Positions 1 through 5,085 of a stretch of 44,606 bases of DNA are shown here, one piece after another. A program made the position numbers and the translations under genes. The DNA is from Patescibacteria group bacterium (GTDB taxonomy: Bacteria; Patescibacteriota; Minisyncoccia; Phycocordibacterales; UBA1006): the NCBI GenBank assembly GCA_028286885.1, contig JAQBQS010000003.1, positions 1 to 44,606 on the forward strand. Reading direction: 5' to 3'. Positions within the stretch are counted from its first letter, which is position 1. Every line of letters begins with the position of its first letter. Below the pieces are notes generated by a model. The model was not told the DNA's origin, made no database searches, and was given only the letters and a program-made list of their open reading frames with translations.

Positions 1-208
1 TTTTCGCGCTTTATTTATTCCTCACCGCGAAGAGGAGCTTTATATTACAAGGGTAGTTTATTTTCCGTGCTTATTTTTCGTCCGCGCCCGTATGGAAAAT
101 ACCAACACAAAAAGTTACTTAACCCCAGGAAGTACTAAAGCTGCTTCGTAACGAAGGAAAATAGTTAATTACCTCAAAGGGTTGGTTTCACCAACCCTTT
201 TTATTTTT
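1..208 (+). ncRNA. 3' part of a possible structured RNA gene, cut by the window edge
   Basis: The first 175 bases contain no convincing reading frame and end in a strong intrinsic terminator. Internal complementarity is visible: ATTTTCC near 60-66 can pair with GGAAAAT near 94-100, and CTTCG/CGAAG near 144-156 forms a small hairpin. I compared it by eye with tmRNA, RNase P, SRP and 6S hallmarks and recognised none. It could equally be the 3' untranslated end of an upstream gene lying outside the window. Confidence 0.3.
176..208 (+). terminator. Intrinsic terminator upstream of rpsP
   Basis: A 10-bp perfect stem (AAAGGGTTGG with CCAACCCTTT) and a short loop are followed by a T-rich tract that runs directly into the rpsP -35 box. 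Confidence 0.85.
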
Positions 209-209
209 C

Positions 210-238
210 TTGACAAAAAATGACCCCTCTGCTAAGAT
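210..238 (+). promoter_or_regulatory. rpsP promoter (near-leaderless)
   Basis: TTGACA (210-215), a 17-bp spacer and TAAGAT (233-238) preceded by TGC (extended -10). The predicted start of transcription is about 245, four bases before the ATG at 249. Confidence 0.85.
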
Positions 239-248
239 ACCCCCATCT

Positions 249-542
249 ATGTTAACCATGCGATTACAACGAATCGGCCGCAAGAACGAACCTCACTACC
301 GAGTCGTCGTCGTGGACCGAAAACACGCTCCTCAGTCAGGAAAGTTCATCGACATCGTCGGTGCCTACAATCCTAAATCCGGACAGATCGACGTTAAAGT
401 CGAGGCTATCAAGGACTGGATCTCAAAGGGAGTTCAGACATCCGACACCGTTCACAACTTCCTCGTTTCAAAGGGAGTCGTAGAAGGCAAGAAGAAGTCA
501 TCTCTTCCCAAGAAGACCTCAGTCAAGCGAAAGACGAAATAA
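249..542 (+). CDS. rpsP: 30S ribosomal protein bS16
   Basis: Small ribosomal subunit protein that stabilises the 16S 5' domain during assembly. The 97-residue product begins MLTMRLQRIGRKNEPHYRVV, the conserved bS16 N-terminus, and retains the SGKFIDIVGAYNPK segment at about 30-43. The last 20 residues form a Lys-rich tail (KKKSSLPKKTSVKRKTK). I chose ATG 249 over an upstream TTG because that TTG is part of the -35 box, so transcription starts after it; this leaves at most a four-base leader and no Shine-Dalgarno site. khpA and trmD follow further downstream, as in the classical rpsP-trmD cluster, but here they are separate units. Five of six Arg codons are CGA. Confidence 0.97.
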   Translation: MLTMRLQRIGRKNEPHYRVVVVDRKHAPQSGKFIDIVGAYNPKSGQIDVKVEAIKDWISKGVQTSDTVHNFLVSKGVVEGKKKSSLPKKTSVKRKTK

Positions 543-543
543 A

Positions 544-568
544 TTTCCCGAAAGGGATTTTATTTTTG
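544..568 (+). terminator. Weak terminator after rpsP
   Basis: A short CCC-GAAA-GGG hairpin is followed by ATTTTATTTTT. The stem is short, so some read-through is plausible. Confidence 0.45.
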
Positions 569-572
569 GCAC

Positions 573-600
573 TTGAAAATTTTGGAAATCATGATATTGT
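573..600 (+). promoter_or_regulatory. Promoter of the pyrE-like gene
   Basis: TTGAAA (573-578), a 16-bp spacer and TATTGT (595-600) with an upstream TGA. This implies a leader of about 32 nt that is rich in A and T. Confidence 0.65.
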
Positions 601-639
601 GTTTTTGAAAGGAATTATTTTAAATCTAAATAACTGAAT

Positions 640-1335
640 ATGGAAGATTCGAAAGAAAAGAGACAGCAAGAAATCAGGCAGATATTCGCTGCCGCCAACG
701 CAATTGTTACAGGAGATCACTTTGTCTACGCGGCGGGTGAGCACGGAAGCGCGTATGTTAACAAGGATGCTATTTATCTGTATCCATCCAAAGTTTCAAG
801 GCTGTGCAGATTTATCGCCGAAGAGTTCGTCGCAATGAATGTCCAAGTTGTCGTCGGCCCCGTTGTCGGCGGCGTGGCACTCTCGCAGTGGGTTGCGTTT
901 CATCTCGGCGAGATAACAGGCAGGGATATTTTAGCGGTTATTGCGGATAAGGTTCCGGTTCTCGGGCTTACCAAGGAGCAAAACCCGTATATTGTCGAGG
1001 AGAATTTCGTCATCAAGCGCGGTTATGATGCATGCGTAAGGGACCGTCGCGTTCTCGTCGTTGAAGATATCCTAAATAGCGGCATGTCGGTGAAAAAAGT
1101 AATCAATGTCGTGAACAGTCTCGGAGGAAATCTTGTCGGCGTCGGCGCACTCTGCAATCGGGGAAAAGTGACAGGTTCGCAGATCGGTACGCATTCTCTC
1201 ATGTGTTTGATGGAAGCGGATCTTGAGAAATTTCCGGAAGCCGAATGCCCGCTTTGTCAGGCGAATGTTCCCGTCAATACCAAGCTTGGAAAAGGAAAGG
1301 ATTTTTTGCAAAGAAAAGGCGAATTTTCAAATTAA
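640..1335 (+). CDS. pyrE: Orotate phosphoribosyltransferase-like protein
   Basis: Type I phosphoribosyltransferase, 231 residues. The PRPP-binding loop VLVVEDILNSGMS is at 138-150 and the N-terminal FVYAAGEHGSAYVNKDAIY at about 28-46 matches the orotate PRTase pattern of a Gly-His-x-Ser/Tyr substrate loop. A C-terminal Cys pair (CPLC, 203-206) resembles the CPLC seen in many orotate PRTases. Orotate PRTase makes OMP from orotate and PRPP in pyrimidine synthesis. No other pyrimidine gene is in the window, and many relatives lack the full pathway, so salvage of another base is possible. It is monocistronic, with its own promoter and terminator. The leader has no usable Shine-Dalgarno: an AAGGA lies about 27 nt upstream of the ATG, too far away. 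Confidence 0.75.
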   Translation: MEDSKEKRQQEIRQIFAAANAIVTGDHFVYAAGEHGSAYVNKDAIYLYPSKVSRLCRFIAEEFVAMNVQVVVGPVVGGVALSQWVAFHLGEITGRDILAVIADKVPVLGLTKEQNPYIVEENFVIKRGYDACVRDRRVLVVEDILNSGMSVKKVINVVNSLGGNLVGVGALCNRGKVTGSQIGTHSLMCLMEADLEKFPEAECPLCQANVPVNTKLGKGKDFLQRKGEFSN

Positions 1336-1346
1336 ATACTATATCG

Positions 1347-1380
1347 AACCGGATCACATGATCCGGTTTTTATTTTTTTT
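1347..1380 (+). terminator. Terminator after the pyrE-like gene
   Basis: A perfect AACCGGATCA / TGATCCGGTT stem is followed by TTTATTTTTTTT. Confidence 0.9.
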
Positions 1381-1394
1381 GAAATAATGTCAAA

Positions 1395-1423
1395 TTGACT
1401 TATATCCAAAAATAAAATAAGAT
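1395..1423 (+). promoter_or_regulatory. khpA promoter
   Basis: TTGACT (1395-1400), a 17-bp spacer and TAAGAT (1418-1423). Transcription should start near 1430, about 47 nt before the chosen start codon. Confidence 0.7.
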
Positions 1424-1476
1424 GTGTGCATCGCAGAGTTTCTTTATTCTTACTCTCTCTTGCGAATTTCAGAAAT

Positions 1477-1791
1477 ATGAATGATCCAGTAGTAGCTTTT
1501 TTGGACACGACCATCAAGGCATTGGTAGACAAACCGGAAGATGTAAAAATTAACAAGACGATTGACGAAATGGGAGTCCTCATGACCATCGACGTCAACG
1601 GAGAGGATATGGGCAAGCTGATCGGAAAGAAGGGCGCAACGGCCAACTCGATTCGAACATTGCTTCGAACGGTCGGGATGAAGCACAACCAGCGCGTCAA
1701 CATGAAGATCAGCGAGCCGATTGGCGGACGCCGATCAGTTGAGTCAGCTGACATGGATGCCGCAATTGCAGATCTTAAATCAGACATGTAA
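1477..1791 (+). CDS. khpA: KH-domain RNA-binding protein KhpA
   Basis: 104-residue single KH domain. The GxxG loop lies in GKLIGKKG (46-53) and is followed by the helix ATANSIRTLLRTV. In other bacteria KhpA, often with KhpB, binds RNA and influences cell-wall synthesis; it commonly sits between rpsP and rimM/trmD, and here it lies between rpsP and trmD with rimM missing. The frame extends upstream to a GTG at 1426, but family similarity starts at MNDPVVAFLDTTIKALV, so ATG 1477 is preferred. The C-terminus (SVESADMDAAIADLKSDM) is acidic and longer than the usual roughly 80-residue KhpA. No Shine-Dalgarno precedes the start. Confidence 0.9.
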   Translation: MNDPVVAFLDTTIKALVDKPEDVKINKTIDEMGVLMTIDVNGEDMGKLIGKKGATANSIRTLLRTVGMKHNQRVNMKISEPIGGRRSVESADMDAAIADLKSDM

Positions 1792-1796
1792 TTGTG

Positions 1797-1824
1797 AAAA
1801 AACACTCGGACGCGAGTGTTTTTT
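1797..1824 (+). terminator. khpA terminator fused to the next promoter
   Basis: AACACTCG / CGAGTGTT stem with a GACG loop and TTTTTT. The T-tract is followed, after a single C, by the -35 box TTGCAA at 1826. Confidence 0.9.
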
Positions 1825-1825
1825 C

Positions 1826-1853
1826 TTGCAAATTTTGTTTAAAATGGTACTGT
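1826..1853 (+). promoter_or_regulatory. Promoter of the 62-residue orphan gene
   Basis: TTGCAA (1826-1831), a 16-bp spacer and extended -10 TGG-TACTGT (1848-1853). The ATG lies 15 nt after the -10 box. Confidence 0.75.
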
Positions 1854-1868
1854 AAAGAAAAACATAAT

Positions 1869-2057
1869 ATGAAAAAAATGTTCCACGCATGCATGGCAGG
1901 ATTCAGGTCATTGTTTAGCTCAGGCGACAGATTCAAGATAGTAAGGGAAGATATTTCCCTTGTTCATCTTTCGGATTCAAAGGAAGATTTGGAAAAATTT
2001 AAAATTATCATCGAGGCGAATGCCGAACTCGGAATCGACCAGAATATTATTTTTTAA
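1869..2057 (+). CDS. Small protein of unknown function (62 aa)
   Basis: Not recognised. The sequence begins MKKMFHACMAGFRSLFSSGD and continues into a charged segment with the pattern DSKEDLEKFKIIIEANAELGID, which is probably helical. There is no signal peptide or membrane segment. I take ATG 1869 because it sits directly behind a clear promoter; the open frame upstream runs back into the khpA terminator. It is a single-gene unit flanked by two terminator-promoter junctions that resemble each other. Coding status rests on this regulatory framing, not on homology. Confidence 0.6.
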   Translation: MKKMFHACMAGFRSLFSSGDRFKIVREDISLVHLSDSKEDLEKFKIIIEANAELGIDQNIIF

Positions 2058-2065
2058 AATATCTC

Positions 2066-2087
2066 AAGCACTCTCGGGGTGTTTTTT
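2066..2087 (+). terminator. Terminator after the 62-aa gene
   Basis: AAGCACTC / GGGTGTTT stem with two wobble pairs, followed by TTTTTTC. It abuts the next -35 box, repeating the arrangement at 1797-1831. Confidence 0.75.
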
Positions 2088-2088
2088 C

Positions 2089-2116
2089 TTGCAAATTTTT
2101 ATTGATATGGTACTGT
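2089..2116 (+). promoter_or_regulatory. Promoter of the 70-residue orphan gene
   Basis: TTGCAA (2089-2094), a 16-bp spacer and extended -10 TGG-TACTGT (2111-2116). It is nearly a copy of the promoter at 1826-1853. Confidence 0.75.
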
Positions 2117-2140
2117 GGTGAAAATTAAAACATTATAACC

Positions 2141-2353
2141 ATGACAAGAAGGCAAAGAAAGATCGAAAAGAGAAAGATGCTTTTGGCTAGTTTAGAAAGA
2201 ATCGGAGCAACAGCTGGCTGGGTGTGGTGGAATCGCATGTCCCGACAGCAAAAGAAATTTATCAAAGGCTCGATTGGAATGAAGAAAAATAAAAAACTTC
2301 GCGGACTTCAGAACTACGGCGCGGATCCATGGACAATTGCACACTACGGTTAA
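2141..2353 (+). CDS. Small basic protein of unknown function (70 aa)
   Basis: Not recognised. It is very basic at the N-terminus (MTRRQRKIEKRKMLLASLER), with a Trp-rich centre (AGWVWWNRMSRQQKKF) and a second basic stretch (GMKKNKKLRGLQ). The charge suggests binding to nucleic acid or ribosomes, but no named fold is visible. It has its own promoter with a leader of about 18 nt, G-poor near the ATG, and its own perfect terminator. It lies in the rpsP-khpA-trmD neighbourhood where rimM or rplS would be expected in many bacteria, yet it resembles neither. Confidence 0.6.
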   Translation: MTRRQRKIEKRKMLLASLERIGATAGWVWWNRMSRQQKKFIKGSIGMKKNKKLRGLQNYGADPWTIAHYG

Positions 2354-2362
2354 TATCGTTAT

Positions 2363-2387
2363 AAAATTCCTCTCGAGAGGAATTTTT
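2363..2387 (+). terminator. Terminator before trmD
   Basis: Perfect 24-bp palindrome centred on TCTCGAGA, followed by TTTTTC and then the trmD -35 box TTGCAA. Confidence 0.9.
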
Positions 2388-2388
2388 C

Positions 2389-2416
2389 TTGCAAAATTCT
2401 CATTAATCTATAAGCT
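2389..2416 (+). promoter_or_regulatory. trmD-pyk promoter (near-leaderless)
   Basis: TTGCAA (2389-2394), a 16-bp spacer and TAAGCT (2411-2416). The ATG is 12 nt beyond the -10 box, giving a leader of about 6 nt. Confidence 0.65.
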
Positions 2417-2428
2417 GAATTTCATATT

Positions 2429-3163
2429 ATGAAATTCCACGTGGTAACTCTCTTTCCTGAATCGTTCGACTCATATCTCAAGGAATCCATCATCGGACGC
2501 GCGATCTCGCAGAAACTGATTTCTGTCGCTTTTTACGATCCGCGAAAATATGCGCCCAAAGAGCTGAAAAAGAAATGGCCTGACGGAAACGTTACGGTGT
2601 ATGCAGACGGGCGACCGTTTGGCGGCGGACCCGGAATGGTGCTGCGCGCGGAGCCCTATATTGCGGCCATTGAAAAAGCAATTGAAACAATTCAAAAAGA
2701 GTTCGAAAAACTCGATGCAAAAAATAAAAAACTGGCGAAGCCGAAAAAGCTTGCGAAGCCAAAAATCAAATTGGTTTATTTTTCTCCTGCAGGAGAAAAG
2801 TTTACAACAGCTTATGCCAAGAATGCCGTTACAACATTTACCGATGTAATTTTTATCTGCGGCCGTTACGAGGGAATCGATGCGCGCGTGCAGGAAATTT
2901 TCAAGGCAGACGATATTTCAATCGGCGATTATGTGTTGACGGGCGGGGAATTACCGGCAATGGTTTGCATTGATTGCATGGCTCGCCAGGTTTCAGGGGT
3001 TCTTGGTAATTTCGATTCTCGAGAAGAAGAGCGCATTTCCTCGAGCAAGGTTTATACGCGGCCGGAAGTCTTGATCCATAAAAAGAAGAAACACACTGTG
3101 CCGGACGTACTCCTTTCCGGAAATCCGAAATTAATCGACGAATGGAAGAAAAATGGAAACTAA
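2429..3163 (+). CDS. trmD: tRNA (guanine-37-N1)-methyltransferase
   Basis: SPOUT-class enzyme that methylates G37 next to the anticodon using S-adenosylmethionine, preventing +1 frameshifting. The 244-residue product keeps the family signatures: GRPFGGGPGM (61-70), the trefoil-knot region ICGRYEGIDARV (143-154) and SIGDYVLTGGELPAM (164-178). A Lys-Pro-rich insert with a repeated KKLAKP unit lies at about 99-112, between the first SAM-domain strands, and is not typical. Its end overlaps the pyk start by 11 nt in another frame, so the two are cotranscribed and probably translationally coupled. Confidence 0.96.
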   Translation: MKFHVVTLFPESFDSYLKESIIGRAISQKLISVAFYDPRKYAPKELKKKWPDGNVTVYADGRPFGGGPGMVLRAEPYIAAIEKAIETIQKEFEKLDAKNKKLAKPKKLAKPKIKLVYFSPAGEKFTTAYAKNAVTTFTDVIFICGRYEGIDARVQEIFKADDISIGDYVLTGGELPAMVCIDCMARQVSGVLGNFDSREEERISSSKVYTRPEVLIHKKKKHTVPDVLLSGNPKLIDEWKKNGN

Positions 3164-4175
3164 TAATTTACAGGTACTCATTCCTCAAAATTCAATCGTC
3201 TCGACAATTGGCCCCGTCTCTGACAACGAGGGGATGTTTCGGCTGCTTGCAGAAGCCGGGGTTACGGTTGCGCGCGTCAATATGAGCCATGGAACTGACG
3301 ACGAGAATCGCGAAACGATACGCATGATCCGAAGAGTTTCGCCCAGCGTGCTGATCCTCGGAGATTTGTGCGGTCCGAAAATTCGAATAGGCGATTTGGA
3401 TGCAGATTTTATTGAGCTTGCAGCAGGACAAGAATGCATCGTAACGTCAGAACATATTATCGGTAACGCCAAGCGATTTTCAGTGAGTTACGAAAGATTC
3501 CATGAAGAAGTTTTTCCCGGAATGAGCATTTTCATTCACGACGGCAAGCAGGTTCTCCTTGTTAAGGAAATCAAAGGACAGGATGTTCATTGCGAAATTA
3601 TGCTGGGAGGAAGACTTCGCATGCGCAAAGGCGTAAATGTTCCCGAGGCACAATTCTCAATCTCGTCGATTACGGAAAAAGACAAGAAGGATCTGCTGCT
3701 TCTCGTAGAAGAAAAGGTCGATATGGTCGGACTGTCGTTTGTACGCTCTGCCGAGCATATTCTCGAACTCAAAGGTCTTCTTGAACAAGCGGGACGAACT
3801 ATTCCGGTCATCTCGAAAATTGAAACATTACAGGCTTTGAAGAATCTTGAATCGATCGTTGACACGTCGGATGCGGTTATGGTTGCACGCGGCGACTTGG
3901 GCGTCGAGATCGGACTTGAACTTGTGCCGAAATACCAGAAAGAAATTGTTAGCCTTTGCAACAAGATGAACAAGCCGGTCATTGTTGCAACTGAGATGAT
4001 GAAATCTATGACCGATTCGGAATTGCCAACGCGTGCGGAAGTTTCGGACGTAGCGAACGCCATCTTGGACGGCGCAACGGCAGTTATGACTTCGGGCGAA
4101 ACAGCTCTTGGCAAATATCCGGTGGAGACGGTTATATGGATGAAGAAAATTATAGATATTTATAAAAAAGCGTAG
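3153..4175 (+). CDS. pyk: Pyruvate kinase lacking the C-terminal domain
   Basis: Converts phosphoenolpyruvate and ADP to pyruvate and ATP, the last step of glycolysis. At 340 residues it is well short of the usual 470 or more. Visible parts: STIGP (17-21), RVNMSHG (41-47) with the substrate Arg and K+-site residues, CGPKIRIGD (73-81), a short B domain at about 85-165, catalytic Lys in SKIE (221-224), ARGDLG (245-250), and the TSGETALGKYP end of the barrel (313-323). The protein stops after the barrel, so the allosteric C-domain is absent. The start overlaps trmD. The stop is natural and followed by a terminator, so this does not look like a fresh frameshift. Confidence 0.93.
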   Translation: METNNLQVLIPQNSIVSTIGPVSDNEGMFRLLAEAGVTVARVNMSHGTDDENRETIRMIRRVSPSVLILGDLCGPKIRIGDLDADFIELAAGQECIVTSEHIIGNAKRFSVSYERFHEEVFPGMSIFIHDGKQVLLVKEIKGQDVHCEIMLGGRLRMRKGVNVPEAQFSISSITEKDKKDLLLLVEEKVDMVGLSFVRSAEHILELKGLLEQAGRTIPVISKIETLQALKNLESIVDTSDAVMVARGDLGVEIGLELVPKYQKEIVSLCNKMNKPVIVATEMMKSMTDSELPTRAEVSDVANAILDGATAVMTSGETALGKYPVETVIWMKKIIDIYKKA

Positions 4176-4196
4176 GAGCATCTTGCGTTTTTTATA
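4164..4196 (+). terminator. trmD-pyk terminator containing the next -35 box
   Basis: AAAAAAGCGTAGGA pairs with TCTTGCGTTTTTT around a GCA loop. The 3' arm contains TTGCGT, used as -35 by the following promoter. Confidence 0.75.
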
Positions 4197-4210
4197 TTGC
4201 ATGGTAATGT
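4183..4210 (+). promoter_or_regulatory. Promoter of the 207-aa orphan gene
   Basis: TTGCGT (4183-4188), a 16-bp spacer and TGG-TAATGT (4205-4210). The leader is about 32 nt, G-poor and A-rich. Confidence 0.65.
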
Positions 4211-4248
4211 AGGTTCAAATATTGATTCACTTACAAAAAATTATAAAA

Positions 4249-4872
4249 ATGAGAGATCAGAAAGAGATAGAGAAATGCTTCGAGCTGATTGCCGTGTTCA
4301 ATATCGAAGTTCCAAAGGATTACGATCATGACACTCAAATCGATTCTCTTTTCAAAAAGATGGAAAAAGAAGCTGAATTTACTTCAGAAAGCTATCAAGG
4401 TGACACATGGAGAAAATCCTGCAAGGATCCATCCGCTGTCCATGATTACGACCTCAAGTACAATATTGATTTCAACGATGCCAACTTCGTCAATGCCTCG
4501 TATAAACTCGTTCGCGGACGCGAATACGGCGTCAAGATATTCTTGGGCGTCGCTCCAGTAACTTGGGAAGAATCGATCGCGTTCCTCAAGAATACAGGTG
4601 CGACACTGACAGGCGCGCAAGGCCTGACGTTGGCTTATCAAATGGAGAAGGATCGTTTTCCGGACGGCAGGTGGCTCAGCTCGCTCGACGAGAAGGACAC
4701 AATGTGGGACGGTGGTGCGAAGAGTTGGGGCAAAAGAGTGCCGACATGTCATCATAGTGTTCGAGACAACAGTGGTGCTGAAACGTTCAATTTCGATTTC
4801 AACTACTACAATCCTTTCGACGATCCCAAAATCAATACCCGGGACTGCCTTTTGGTCTTCTACGAAATTTAA
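4249..4872 (+). CDS. Protein of unknown function (207 aa)
   Basis: Not recognised. It is soluble and acidic, with many aromatic residues and Asp in its second half (NFDFNYYNPFDDPKINTRD). Segments of note are WEESIAFLKNTGATLTGAQG and RFPDGRWLSSLDEKDTMWDGG, which look like a compact globular domain rather than repeats. There is no signal peptide. ATG 4249 (MRDQKEIEKC) is chosen over an upstream in-frame ATT because it follows an A-rich leader like other genes here. It is a single-gene unit between two terminators. Confidence 0.75.
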   Translation: MRDQKEIEKCFELIAVFNIEVPKDYDHDTQIDSLFKKMEKEAEFTSESYQGDTWRKSCKDPSAVHDYDLKYNIDFNDANFVNASYKLVRGREYGVKIFLGVAPVTWEESIAFLKNTGATLTGAQGLTLAYQMEKDRFPDGRWLSSLDEKDTMWDGGAKSWGKRVPTCHHSVRDNSGAETFNFDFNYYNPFDDPKINTRDCLLVFYEI

Positions 4873-4876
4873 GTTC

Positions 4877-4905
4877 AAGCCTTCCGATTACTCGGGGGCT
4901 TTTTT
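4877..4905 (+). terminator. Terminator after the 207-aa gene
   Basis: AAGCC-tt-CCGA pairs with TCGG and GGCTT across a TTAC loop, followed by TTTTT. Confidence 0.75.
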
Positions 4906-4919
4906 ATTGGAAATCAAGC

Positions 4920-4948
4920 TTGCGCTTTTTTTATTCATCTGTTACAAT
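4920..4948 (+). promoter_or_regulatory. Promoter of the rpoB-rpoC-dnaG-rpoD operon
   Basis: TTGCGC (4920-4925), a 17-bp spacer and TGT-TACAAT (4943-4948). The leader of about 130 nt is the longest in front of any protein gene in the window. Confidence 0.65.
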
Positions 4949-5017
4949 TGTGCGACTGTATCGATTGAGTGACGGTTGCACCTCCCGCCATTTATCAGGG
5001 TTTCGTCGTTGGTCCTT

Positions 5018-5043
5018 AATTTCCAAGCATCTCTTGGTTTTTT
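5018..5043 (+). promoter_or_regulatory. Terminator-like hairpin in the rpoB leader
   Basis: CCAAG (5023-5027) pairs with CTTGG (5033-5037) across a five-base loop and is followed by six T. It lies between the promoter and the rpoB start, so it could attenuate the operon. The stem is only 5 bp. Confidence 0.4.
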
Positions 5044-5085
5044 GGATCGTAATTTAGCCGTTTAAACGCGGTTCATTTTGCTATT

